Shown: one piece after another, positions 36,706 through 45,276 of the stretch
Numbering within the stretch: position 1 is the stretch's first letter
How the letters are laid out: each line of letters begins with the position of its first letter
Assembly (NCBI GenBank): GCA_039027435.1
Contig: JBCCKF010000014.1
Coordinates: forward strand, 55,184-119,183
DNA length: 64,000 nt
From: CALBPI01 sp039027435
GTDB lineage: Bacteria; Pseudomonadota; Gammaproteobacteria; Steroidobacterales; Woeseiaceae
Direction of reading: 5' to 3'
The notes under the pieces: generated by a model
The model's input: only the letters and a program-made list of their open reading frames with translations
Database searches by the model: none
What the model was told of the DNA's origin: nothing
Position numbers and translations under genes: made by a program

Positions 36706-37782
36706 ATGAGCAACCGACAAGAACAAAACAGCGGGACGCGTCCGGTTCGCGGAGCGCACCGAATCGACGAGTCCCGACTTTTTGAGTATCTCGGTGATCA
36801 CATTGCCGGGTTTGAAGGTCCTCTGACGATATCGCAATTCAAGGGCGGGCAGTCCAACCCAACCTACAAGCTTGAGACCCCGAAGCACTCGTATGTGCTC
36901 CGGCGTAAACCGCCGGGCAAACTGTTGCCGTCTGCGCATGCAGTTGATCGTGAGTATCGCGTCATCAGCGCCTTGCACGAAACCGGGTTTCCGGTCGCAA
37001 GACCGCATCTTCTCTGCGAAGACGACGATGTGATCGGTACGATGTTTTACGTGATGGATTGCGTTGACGGGCCGATCTTTTGGGAACCGGACTTACCCCA
37101 ATGCGACACTGCGTCGCGTGGGGAAATCTACGATTCGATGAATCGCACGATTGCGCGTCTGCACTCCATCGACTTCAAGGCGATTGGCCTTGAAGACTAC
37201 GGTAAGGCGGGCAACTACTTCGAGCGGCAGATTTCCCGGTGGTCTAAGCAGTACATTGCCTCCGAGACTGAAACCATCGAACCGATGAACAAGCTGATGG
37301 CGTGGCTCGAGGGCAACGTACCTTCGGACCAGTCAGAGAGCATTGTCCATGGTGACTACCGACTGGATAACATGGTGTTCCGTCCGACCGGCAATTCGGT
37401 GGCGGCGATCCTCGATTGGGAGTTGTCGACGATCGGTCATCCACTCGCCGATTTCACCTATCACTTGATGGTCTGGCAGATGCCTGACATCGGTATCGGT
37501 TCCAGCGGACTGGTCGGTAAAGACGTCTCCGAGCTCGGCATACCGAGCGAACAAGCGTACGTTGAGGCGTACTGCGAGCGCACCGGCCGCGACGGTATCG
37601 AAAATCGAGATTTCTATTCGGCGTTTAACTTTTTCCGTATCGCCGCGATTCTCCAAGGTATCGCCGGTCGCGTGCGCGATGGCACCGCGGCGAGTGCACA
37701 CGCAGCGAATGCGATCGCAGGCGTTCGACCGTTGGCCGAGACTGGCTGGCACTACGCACAGCGCGCTGGCGCCACGGGTTAG
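36706..37782 (+). CDS. APH-fold phosphotransferase, ACAD10/11-LvaA-like
   Basis: The protein (358 aa from the ATG at 36706, with GAAGGA upstream) has the aminoglycoside-phosphotransferase/choline-kinase fold. It shows the nucleotide-binding GGQSNPTYKL region, the catalytic HGDYRLDNMVF (D and N of the Brenner motif) and the metal-binding ILDWELSTIGHP. Proteins of this subfamily occur beside acyl-CoA dehydrogenases; the eukaryotic ACAD10/11 N-terminal domain and Pseudomonas LvaA phosphorylate 4-hydroxyacyl-CoAs. The gene ends two bases before a MaoC hydratase gene. A role in hydroxyacyl-CoA catabolism is likely, antibiotic resistance unlikely. Confidence 0.85.
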   Translation: MSNRQEQNSGTRPVRGAHRIDESRLFEYLGDHIAGFEGPLTISQFKGGQSNPTYKLETPKHSYVLRRKPPGKLLPSAHAVDREYRVISALHETGFPVARPHLLCEDDDVIGTMFYVMDCVDGPIFWEPDLPQCDTASRGEIYDSMNRTIARLHSIDFKAIGLEDYGKAGNYFERQISRWSKQYIASETETIEPMNKLMAWLEGNVPSDQSESIVHGDYRLDNMVFRPTGNSVAAILDWELSTIGHPLADFTYHLMVWQMPDIGIGSSGLVGKDVSELGIPSEQAYVEAYCERTGRDGIENRDFYSAFNFFRIAAILQGIAGRVRDGTAASAHAANAIAGVRPLAETGWHYAQRAGATG

Positions 37783-37784
37783 TC

Positions 37785-38639
37785 ATGGCGCTCGATGCGC
37801 AACGCCTAAGTTCGCTCGCTCGTAAGGACTTACCGTTCAGCTGGCGTCCGAACCAGTCTGGTTTGTATGCGCTCAGTATCGGTTTCGGGCGCGAGGTCGA
37901 TAGTCGTGCGGAGCAGGATTATTTGTTGCCCGGAGCAACACAACGCGCTGTGCCGACTATGGCTTCTGTTATGACCGTCAATGTCTTCGAGCAGGATTAC
38001 GGTTGGCAGTACGAACAGATGCTGCATGGCGAGCAATATCTGCGGCTGCATCGTCCATTGCGCCCCGCCGAGGACTTGCTCGCCGATTTTTCGGTTGATC
38101 GAGTTCACGACAAGGGAATCAACCGACCTGCGATGATTGTCACGCGCGTTGACGCAAGACGTGCGTCCGACGGTTCACCGTTGTTTACGCTCGGCTCGAC
38201 TCTGGTCGCGCGTGCTGATGGTGGGTTCGATGGACCGCAGGATGCGTTGCCATCGCTGCATGTGGTGCCGGACCGTTCGCCGGACTTGACCCACCATGCG
38301 CCGACCCGGCCCGAGCAGGCGTTTCTCTACCGCTTCAACGGTGATCATAATCCGCTGCACTTGCGCTCAGACGCAGCGCGACTGGCGGGCTTCCCGAAAC
38401 CGATCTTGCAGGGGCTATGTACGTACGGGTTTGCGTGCCGCGCCATCCTGGAAACGATTTGCGATTTTGATCACACGCTAATCGGTGAGTTCAATGCGCG
38501 TTTCACCGGGCCAGTTTTTCCCGGTGAGGTGATCACGACTTTAATGTGGCAGGAGGGCGAGGATATCTCGTTCCGGTGTCGTGTCGATTCACGCAACGTC
38601 ACGGTGCTCGATCACGGCTACTGCAGACTGCTCGTGTGA
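37785..38639 (+). CDS. MaoC-type enoyl-CoA hydratase (double hotdog)
   Basis: The 284-residue protein has two hotdog halves. The C-terminal one carries the R-hydratase motif YRFNGDHNPLHL, with its catalytic Asp and His, followed by GFPKPILQGLCTYG. Such proteins hydrate trans-2-enoyl-CoA to (R)-3-hydroxyacyl-CoA. The ATG follows the kinase stop after two bases, so they form an operon. Similar MaoC proteins act in branched-chain and sterol side-chain beta-oxidation; the substrate is not evident. Confidence 0.88.
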   Translation: MALDAQRLSSLARKDLPFSWRPNQSGLYALSIGFGREVDSRAEQDYLLPGATQRAVPTMASVMTVNVFEQDYGWQYEQMLHGEQYLRLHRPLRPAEDLLADFSVDRVHDKGINRPAMIVTRVDARRASDGSPLFTLGSTLVARADGGFDGPQDALPSLHVVPDRSPDLTHHAPTRPEQAFLYRFNGDHNPLHLRSDAARLAGFPKPILQGLCTYGFACRAILETICDFDHTLIGEFNARFTGPVFPGEVITTLMWQEGEDISFRCRVDSRNVTVLDHGYCRLLV

Positions 38640-38656
38640 CGGCAGAGTCGATAGGG

Positions 38657-39391
38657 TCAGTCAGATCGCTTTGCGCGCGAGAGTCGTTGCGCGTTGATTT
38701 CGTAACGGACCGTCATGCCGTCAGCTACTCTGACCGCACCTCCGGCCGCTGAAAAGGGCGTCAATCCAAGCTGCTCGTGGGTTAGGGTGACTTCGCCGGT
38801 TACCCGAAGTTGGTTCTCCGACTGGTCGATTGAGACGGGCATCCGCAACGCGACGGTCCTGCCAACAACCGTGATGTCACAGGCTGCGGTCGCTGGCGTC
38901 GTACTCATCTGAATATCTCGGCAGGCGACGCGAATAAACGCGTGGTTGTCCGCATTCAGGAATGCTTCGCCCAGCATGTTGTTGCGTGTTCCGATTCGGT
39001 CTTTTTCCGGAACGGGGGCTTCGAATTCCTCACCTTCTTCCGCGCGAATTTCCGGATCATCGACGACAAGCGTATTCACGGGGAGCACAATTCGTGCGAC
39101 CGTCTCTTCGATATTAGGTGCGACCCAAACAGTACCGGTCAGCCCCGAACTGCTAATGGCATGGTTGTGGCCAAGTCGCGCCATGGTGCCCGCGCGGAAG
39201 GTCAGTACGGTCACCCGGCTATTGGCCGGGACCACCGCAAAGCGTTCCGCGTCCGGTGCCGGCTCTTGTACGGGCTCAACCCGAGTCACGCCATCCGCAC
39301 TCTCAACCCCGGGTGCCGTGGACTGAGTCACCGGTGCACAGCCCGCAAGCAATGCAGTCATCGCGGTCATGAAAACTACCGTATTTCGCAT
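38657..39391 (-). CDS. YceI-like lipoprotein
   Basis: From the ATG at 39391 the protein has 244 residues. It starts with a lipoprotein signal, with lipobox LLAGC at about residues 14-18, then a short Pro-rich linker and a YceI-like lipocalin domain with TMARLGHNHAI and the C-terminal LTHEQLGLTPFSAAGGAVRVADG. YceI proteins bind isoprenoid-like lipids in the periplasm. It is convergent with the MaoC gene and divergent from the crotonase gene. A longer frame extends upstream into the crotonase gene but lacks sense before the lipobox. Confidence 0.82.
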   Translation of the reverse strand: MRNTVVFMTAMTALLAGCAPVTQSTAPGVESADGVTRVEPVQEPAPDAERFAVVPANSRVTVLTFRAGTMARLGHNHAISSSGLTGTVWVAPNIEETVARIVLPVNTLVVDDPEIRAEEGEEFEAPVPEKDRIGTRNNMLGEAFLNADNHAFIRVACRDIQMSTTPATAACDITVVGRTVALRMPVSIDQSENQLRVTGEVTLTHEQLGLTPFSAAGGAVRVADGMTVRYEINAQRLSRAKRSD

Positions 39392-39435
39392 GGAATCGAA
39401 TCGCCACGAAAAGGGGGCCTTGAGCCCGATGTCGG

Positions 39436-39441
39436 TATAAT
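39436..39441 (+). promoter_or_regulatory. TATAAT -10 box before the crotonase gene
   Basis: A perfect TATAAT lies 26 bp before the ATG, which has AAGGGGAG as ribosome binding site. No convincing -35 is seen at 16-18 bp. Confidence 0.5.
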
Positions 39442-39467
39442 ACCCGGCAAACCAAGGGGAGTAACCA

Positions 39468-40298
39468 ATGAGCGAGCGCGTTCTCATCGAAGAGCAAGAC
39501 GGTATTGCCGTTGTCACACTGAATCGACCGGACAAGTTGAATGCCCTTGATCCGGAGACCTTCGACGCGCTGAGCGCGGCGGGTGCCGGTATTGCGGCCC
39601 GCTCGGATGTGCGTGCCGTCATTCTTCGCGGGGCGGGCGGCAACTTTTCCGCCGGTCTGGACGTGTCGGGTATGGGTAGCTCGGCGCTGAGCGACTTTCC
39701 GGATCAGGCCTTCAAGGGGCTTATGGGCACGCCGGCCAATCGGTTCCAGCACCCGGTCTGGGTGTGGCATGCAATGCAGATTCCCGTTATCGCTGTATTG
39801 GAAGGGATCTGCTTCGGTGGCGGGTTCCAGATTGCGTCGGGTGCCGACATTCGCATTGCGGCCCCGGATGCGCGCTTGTCGATCATGGAAAGTAAATGGG
39901 GCCTGGTCCCCGACATGGGCATGACGGCGGTATTGCGTGGTGTGGTGCGGCGTGACGTTCTAAAGCGTCTGTCCTGGACCTCAGAGATCATCGACGCTCA
40001 GGCGGCGGCGGATCATGGTCTTGTGTCGGAGGTGAGCGACGCGCCGATGGATGCAGCAATGGCGTTGGCGAAGACGCTGACCGCACGCTCACCCGACGCT
40101 GTACGCGCGATCAAGACGCTGATCGATACGGCTTGTGATGCAGCACCGGAAACTGCGCTCAAGATTGAGGCGCATCTTCAGTGGGCAATGTTGCAGAGCG
40201 CCAATCAAAAAGAAGCGGTCATGGCGAATCTGCAAAAGCGTGCACCAGACTTCAGCGATCCTGAGAGCGACCCGAAAAAAGTCCTCGACGCGCTTTGA
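39468..40298 (+). CDS. Crotonase-family enoyl-CoA hydratase/isomerase
   Basis: The 276-residue protein has the crotonase fold: TLNRPDKLNAL, the oxyanion-hole segments NFSAGLDVSGMG and GICFGGGFQIASGADIR, and the MESKWGLVPDMGMTAV stretch, where family catalytic acids may sit. It probably hydrates or isomerises an enoyl-CoA. Its 3' end overlaps the convergent outer-membrane protein gene by 47 bp. The substrate cannot be assigned. Confidence 0.86.
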   Translation: MSERVLIEEQDGIAVVTLNRPDKLNALDPETFDALSAAGAGIAARSDVRAVILRGAGGNFSAGLDVSGMGSSALSDFPDQAFKGLMGTPANRFQHPVWVWHAMQIPVIAVLEGICFGGGFQIASGADIRIAAPDARLSIMESKWGLVPDMGMTAVLRGVVRRDVLKRLSWTSEIIDAQAAADHGLVSEVSDAPMDAAMALAKTLTARSPDAVRAIKTLIDTACDAAPETALKIEAHLQWAMLQSANQKEAVMANLQKRAPDFSDPESDPKKVLDAL

Positions 40299-41145
40299 CG
40301 CGTCGTTTGCTCTGCCAAAGGCGCTGCACAAAGACGAAACCGACGCTGACGCCGTAGTCTTGCCGGAATAGCGGAGAATCCTCGTTGGTGCTGCCGTTCA
40401 GGAAGGCGTAGCTAACACCTATCGCTGCGAACCGGCCCTCGCCGCGCCACTGCAAGCCCAGACCAAGACGAGTCTGCAGGTAACCGCCGCTGGCGCTGAA
40501 GCTTGGTCGATCCAAGGTGGCGAATTCCGGGGCGACATCGAAGAAGTAAGACTGCAAGCGCTCGCTCGCGAAGGCGGGTGAAACGCTGATGGACCACTCA
40601 AATTGTCGATCTGCAAACTCGTGTTCGTATTCCAGCTCTGGGCTGAACACGAACCCTCGGTCACGCAGTCCGTCATCATCAAAAGAGAAGGCGGCGCGCA
40701 CAGGCAGCTCAAGTTCAATCCGTCGCGTCCCCTCGGCAAACTGTGCCAGTTGAATCTCAATTTCGGGCCCGACCTCGAATACAAATCCAAGATCGGGCAT
40801 GCCGGCGCGGGCGCCAACGTCGTCACTCTCAGCATCGAACGATCCGTTCAGACTGATGCCAAAGTCGACTTTGTCATTCTGGAATAGCTGGCCGGAAGCG
40901 ACATTGCCATCACCGATACGCAGGAAGTTCCCACGATAGATCACTACGGGAAGCGGCAAGCCACGTGCGGTCTGGGATGTCGCGCCAGGATAATCCGGTG
41001 TCCAGGCACCACCCACACCGACGCCCACTTCCCATAGGGGGAGTCCCTCTCCGTTGGCGCTACTGCTGGGTACCTGCATAGACTGCCCGAGCACCGCAGT
41101 GGACAGAAGCCATCCTGCAGCTATAACGAGGAGTCTTGAAGTCAC
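40252..41145 (-). CDS. MipA/OmpV family outer-membrane protein
   Basis: The protein (297 aa from the GTG at 41145) has a signal peptide (SRLLVIAAGWLLSTAVLGQ) and alternating beta-barrel strands typical of MipA/OmpV. The core ends with the barrel-like strand GVSVGFVFVQRLW. Unusually, about 20 more residues follow, rich in Arg and Lys, so the last residue is not aromatic as barrel proteins normally require. The gene begins in a 4 bp overlap with the TetR stop (GTGA), so the two form an operon. Its 3' end overlaps the crotonase gene on the other strand. Confidence 0.8.
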   Translation of the reverse strand: MTSRLLVIAAGWLLSTAVLGQSMQVPSSSANGEGLPLWEVGVGVGGAWTPDYPGATSQTARGLPLPVVIYRGNFLRIGDGNVASGQLFQNDKVDFGISLNGSFDAESDDVGARAGMPDLGFVFEVGPEIEIQLAQFAEGTRRIELELPVRAAFSFDDDGLRDRGFVFSPELEYEHEFADRQFEWSISVSPAFASERLQSYFFDVAPEFATLDRPSFSASGGYLQTRLGLGLQWRGEGRFAAIGVSYAFLNGSTNEDSPLFRQDYGVSVGFVFVQRLWQSKRRVKARRGLFSGRSQDR

Positions 41146-41738
41146 GCGCCAAGGCCGCGTGTCAGGTAGTCCGGGAAGGTGGCAGCAACCCGTTGCGCAA
41201 CCGCATCGTCGCCATGAAACCACTTCGGTATCCAGTTGATTGCGCCCATGATGGCGTTTCCGGTCATTCTCACGTCGCAGGGGAGAATACTGCCATCTTC
41301 GATACCCTGCTCGAGCACTTGCTCAAAACGTGCACTGTGTTCACGTGAAAGCGCAAGAATGTGTTCGCGATCCGCGTCTCTCAGTGATGGAATCTCACTC
41401 ATAATCGCGATGGGACCAGCGCTGCCGCAGTGTGCATCGACATGGCGTCGGACGTAGTCGAAGGCGATATCCAGTCCACTACCGCCCGTAGCAATCGCAT
41501 CGTCCAGCGCTGCTCGCCCGATATCGGCGGCGCGGCGATAGCACTCGTAGACCAATTGCTGTTTGCCGTCGATGTAATAGTAAATCGCGGCATCGGTGAG
41601 CCCCAGATGTGCGCTCACATCTTTGAGTGAGGTGCCGCTGTAGCCCTTTTCGTTGAAGCAACGGGCTGCAGCACGCAGCAATTGCTCACGCTTGTCGTCA
41701 AAGGCCGAAGTGGCGGATTTAGTTGAATTTGTGACCAT
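41142..41738 (-). CDS. TetR/AcrR family regulator (near icmF)
   Basis: The 198-residue protein has an N-terminal helix-turn-helix (AAARCFNEKGYSGTSLKDVSAHLGLTDAAIYYY region) and a TetR ligand-binding C-terminal part. It is transcribed away from icmF and with the MipA-like gene. A perfect 18 bp palindrome lies 10-27 bp before its ATG, the likely operator, so it may control both itself and icmF. Its ligand is probably an acyl-CoA or fatty acid, by context only. Confidence 0.85.
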   Translation of the reverse strand: MVTNSTKSATSAFDDKREQLLRAAARCFNEKGYSGTSLKDVSAHLGLTDAAIYYYIDGKQQLVYECYRRAADIGRAALDDAIATGGSGLDIAFDYVRRHVDAHCGSAGPIAIMSEIPSLRDADREHILALSREHSARFEQVLEQGIEDGSILPCDVRMTGNAIMGAINWIPKWFHGDDAVAQRVAATFPDYLTRGLGA

Positions 41739-41747
41739 CGTTCCGTA

Positions 41748-41765
41748 TTTTAATCATGATTAAAA
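41748..41765. promoter_or_regulatory. 18-bp palindrome, candidate TetR operator between tetR and icmF
   Basis: TTTTAATCATGATTAAAA is a perfect inverted repeat in the 84 bp divergent region. It lies next to the tetR start and 57 bp before the icmF ATG. Size and position fit a TetR dimer site acting on both promoters. Confidence 0.65.
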
Positions 41766-41822
41766 CCGGGATGCCACAGATTCCGGTTTCCCGTTTTCTC
41801 GGCAAAACCCCCGGGGGTCTCC

Positions 41823-44800
41823 ATGAGCGTTGTTGCCAACGAGGCTACGTCGACCGCGTCTGGTCGTGAAGGCGTGCCACTTCGATTCGTCACCGCTGCC
41901 TCTTTGTTCGATGGTCATGATGCAGCGATCAATATCATGCGTCGTCTGATTCAGAGCAAGGGCGCGGAGGTCGTGCATCTCGGCCACAACCGCAGCGTCG
42001 CGGATGTCGTTCGAGCGGCGATCCAGGAAGATGCTGATGGCATTGCGATCAGCTCCTACCAGGGTGGGCACAACGAGTATTTCCGCTACATGGTCGACAT
42101 GCTTGCGGAGCACAACGCAAGTCATATCCGCGTGTTCGGCGGCGGTGGCGGCACCATCACTCCCGAAGAGATCAAAGATCTCATGGATTACGGGGTCGCC
42201 CGGATCTACCACCCCAATGACGGCATGAACATGGGTCTCGACGCAATGATCGAAGACTTGATCGCCAAGACCTATGAAGGTCGCTCGATGCGTGCCCCAT
42301 TGGAAGCGCCGGCGGAACCGCGCCCACAAGATGTAGCGACCCTGGCTGCCATGATCTCGGCGATCGAGCAGCAGGCTTTTGAAGAGGACACGCTCGCGCA
42401 CCTCAGGAAGACCTGGTCGCTGTCGGCAGCGGTTCCTGTGATCGGGATTACAGGGACGGGCGGTGCAGGTAAATCGAGCGTCACTGACGAGTTGCTGAAT
42501 CGGTTCACGCAGTACTTCCCCGAGCACAAGGTTGCTGTTGTTGCGGTTGACCCCACACGTCGTCGAACGGGTGGTGCGCTTCTGGGTGATCGAATTCGAA
42601 TGAATACGCTGCGTCATCCGAACTTGTTTATGCGTTCGATCGCGACCCGACGTCAACACCTCGCAACCAGCGAAATGCTCGGCGATATCGTGGCCTTTCT
42701 GAAGCACTCTGGCTTTGACCTTGTGATCGTGGAGACTGCGGGTATCGGGCAGAGCGATAGCCAGATCGTCGATCTGGTCGATTTCGCGATGTACGTGATG
42801 ACTTCGGACTATGGTGCGGCCAGTCAGCTCGAAAAGATCGACATGCTGGACTTCGCTGATCTGGTTGTCCTCAACAAGTACGACAAACGCGGCGCGGAAG
42901 ATGCCTTGCGCGATATCCGCAAACAATGGAAGCGCAACAGACTGGAATTCCAGATGGACGATGAGTCTGTGCCGGTCTATCCGACCATCGCCAGCCAGTT
43001 CAATGACCCGGGCCTGACCTGGATGTTCTCTCAGCTATGCCAGCGTCTGGCGGAAAAGCTACATCTCGATGCAGAGCGTTGGACTCTGGATGTGGCGCCG
43101 GGCGGCAAAGAGCCTCGTGCCACGGCGTTGATTCCCGGCGCCCGTCAGCGGTATCTCGCCGAGATTGCGGAACAAGGTCGAGCGATAAACGAGAGCGTTG
43201 ATCGCCAAGCGGAGCAGGCGGCAGCCGCACAGCACTACTACGAATCACTGAGTGCACTTGAGGATTCGCATCTGCCGCGTCCCCGCGGTCGATTTGCGCC
43301 CGAAGCGCTGACCGGTGAGGGCGATGCGACGCTACTGACTTTGCGCCAGCGTTATCAGGAGGCAATCGGTTCACTGACGGGGGAGGCGCAGAAGCTGCTG
43401 GATGAGTGGCCCGAACGTCGCGAGGGTGTGACTGCCGAGCAGTACGAATACTCGGTTCGCGGCAAGACCATTACCGGCAACAACTATCGTGAAACCCTCA
43501 GCCATCAGCGGGTACCGAAAATTGCGCCACCGCGGACCGAAAGCTGGGGAGAGCAGCTGCGTTTCCTGATGCGAGAGAACTTGCCGGGCGCATATCCGTA
43601 TACGGGCGGGGTATATCCCTATCGGCGTACCGGTGAAGATCCGATACGAATGTTTGCCGGTGAGGGAACACCGGAGCGCACTAACCGAAGGTTCCACTTC
43701 TTGTCGAAAGGGCAACCGGCGGCGCGACTGTCAACGGCATTCGACTCCGTCACGCTCTATGGTGAAGACCCGCATGAGCGACCCGACATCTTCGGCAAAG
43801 TCGGAAACTCCGGCGTATCGATCGCGACGGTCGATGACATGAAGAAACTGTATTCGGGTTTTGACCTGTGCGCGCCGACGACGTCAGTGTCGATGACGAT
43901 CAATGGGCCCGCGCCGATCATTCTGGCGTTCTTCATGAACACAGCAATCGATCAGCAGGTTGAAAAGCATCTCGACGAAACCGATGGCTGGGATGCCGCA
44001 CAAGCGCGTATCGACGCCTATTTCTCCAATCGTGAGAAGCCGGGTTATGACGCGGAATTGCCCGGTGGTCACAATGGCTTGGGACTACGCCTGTTAGGCA
44101 TTCCCGGACATTCGGTAGTTGATGCCCAGACGTATGAACGCATACGTGTCGAAACATTGAAGACGGTCCGCGGCACCGTTCAGGCGGATATTCTGAAAGA
44201 GGATCAGGCGCAAAACACCTGCATCTTCTCCACAGAGTTTGCGATGAAGATGATGGGCGATGTGCAGCAGTACTTCATCGATCACAAAGTCAGAAATTAC
44301 TACAGCGTTTCGATTAGTGGCTACCACATTGCAGAAGCCGGAGCGAACCCGATATCGCAGCTGGCGTTTACGCTGTCCAACGGGTTCACGATCGTCGAGT
44401 ACTATCTCGCACGCGGGATGAATATCGACGACTTTGCGCCAAACCTCTCGTTCTTCTTCTCCAATGGGATGGATCCGGAGTACACGGTGATTGGGCGCGT
44501 CGCGCGACGCATCTGGGCGCGGGCTATGCGCGAGCGCTACGGGGCCAGCGCGAGAAGCCAGATGATGAAATACCACATCCAGACATCCGGGCGCAGTCTT
44601 CACGCGCAGGAAATCAGCTTCAACGATATTCGCACGACGTTGCAGGCGATGTATGCGCTGTTTGATAACTGCAATTCTCTGCACACTAACGCCTTCGACG
44701 AGGCGATCACAACGCCGACAGAGCAGTCCGTGCGGCGCGCGGTTGCGATCCAGTTGATCATCAATCGCGAGTTGGGTTTGAATTTCTGTGAGAACCCATG

Positions 44801-45272
44801 GCAAGGGTCTTACATTGTTGATGCTCTGACAGACCTCGTTGAGGAGGCGGTGTATCAGGAGTTTGAACGAATCTCCGAACGCGGTGGTGTCTTGGGCGCG
44901 ATGGATACGATGTACCAGCGCGGCAAGATTCAGGAAGAGAGTCTGTACTACGAGAGCAAGAAGCACGATGGCAGCTTGCCGCTCATCGGTGTGAACACCT
45001 TTCTGCCGCCGGAAGGCCAGGAAGACGAGATTCACGAACTCGAGCTGATTCGATCGACCGATGAAGAGAAGCACCAGCAGATCCATTCCCTGCGAGCATT
45101 CCAACGAAATTCAGAAACCGCAACGACAGAGGCGCTGACCAAACTGCAAGCGGTCGCGCGCGAGCGTGGAAATATGTTCGATACGTTGATGGAGGCTGTG
45201 CAGGTGTGCTCATTGGGCCAGATCTCTGGCGCGCTGTATGCGGTCGGCGGCGAATACCGAAGGAATATGTAG
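41823..45272 (+). CDS. icmF: Fused isobutyryl-CoA mutase IcmF
   Basis: IcmF interconverts isobutyryl-CoA and n-butyryl-CoA with coenzyme B12. The 1149-residue protein is the three-part fusion typical of IcmF: an N-terminal B12-binding domain (about 20-150, with SLFDGHDAAINIM), a MeaB-like G-protein chaperone (Walker A near 207-216, GTGGAGKSS; NKYD near 351) and the mutase TIM barrel (about 560-1149). In the mutase part, F611 (RMFAGEG) and Q797 (DQAQNT) stand where methylmalonyl-CoA mutase has Tyr and Arg for the substrate carboxylate. This favours isobutyryl-CoA over methylmalonyl-CoA. GGGGG precedes the ATG. A crotonase and a thioesterase gene follow. Confidence 0.93.
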   Translation: MSVVANEATSTASGREGVPLRFVTAASLFDGHDAAINIMRRLIQSKGAEVVHLGHNRSVADVVRAAIQEDADGIAISSYQGGHNEYFRYMVDMLAEHNASHIRVFGGGGGTITPEEIKDLMDYGVARIYHPNDGMNMGLDAMIEDLIAKTYEGRSMRAPLEAPAEPRPQDVATLAAMISAIEQQAFEEDTLAHLRKTWSLSAAVPVIGITGTGGAGKSSVTDELLNRFTQYFPEHKVAVVAVDPTRRRTGGALLGDRIRMNTLRHPNLFMRSIATRRQHLATSEMLGDIVAFLKHSGFDLVIVETAGIGQSDSQIVDLVDFAMYVMTSDYGAASQLEKIDMLDFADLVVLNKYDKRGAEDALRDIRKQWKRNRLEFQMDDESVPVYPTIASQFNDPGLTWMFSQLCQRLAEKLHLDAERWTLDVAPGGKEPRATALIPGARQRYLAEIAEQGRAINESVDRQAEQAAAAQHYYESLSALEDSHLPRPRGRFAPEALTGEGDATLLTLRQRYQEAIGSLTGEAQKLLDEWPERREGVTAEQYEYSVRGKTITGNNYRETLSHQRVPKIAPPRTESWGEQLRFLMRENLPGAYPYTGGVYPYRRTGEDPIRMFAGEGTPERTNRRFHFLSKGQPAARLSTAFDSVTLYGEDPHERPDIFGKVGNSGVSIATVDDMKKLYSGFDLCAPTTSVSMTINGPAPIILAFFMNTAIDQQVEKHLDETDGWDAAQARIDAYFSNREKPGYDAELPGGHNGLGLRLLGIPGHSVVDAQTYERIRVETLKTVRGTVQADILKEDQAQNTCIFSTEFAMKMMGDVQQYFIDHKVRNYYSVSISGYHIAEAGANPISQLAFTLSNGFTIVEYYLARGMNIDDFAPNLSFFFSNGMDPEYTVIGRVARRIWARAMRERYGASARSQMMKYHIQTSGRSLHAQEISFNDIRTTLQAMYALFDNCNSLHTNAFDEAITTPTEQSVRRAVAIQLIINRELGLNFCENPWQGSYIVDALTDLVEEAVYQEFERISERGGVLGAMDTMYQRGKIQEESLYYESKKHDGSLPLIGVNTFLPPEGQEDEIHELELIRSTDEEKHQQIHSLRAFQRNSETATTEALTKLQAVARERGNMFDTLMEAVQVCSLGQISGALYAVGGEYRRNM

Positions 45273-45276
45273 TTCG

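Noticed and set aside
36706..37782. Aminoglycoside resistance kinase
   Set aside because: The APH fold is shared, but the protein resembles ACAD10/11-LvaA-type proteins and neighbours are acyl-CoA enzymes.
41739..41822. Cobalamin riboswitch before icmF
   Set aside because: The space is only 84 bp and has no B12-box-like sequence; a simple palindrome explains it better.
41760..42926. A 388-codon frame on - opposite icmF
   Set aside because: It lies wholly antisense to conserved B12-binding and GTPase domains, has no ribosome binding site and gives no recognisable protein.
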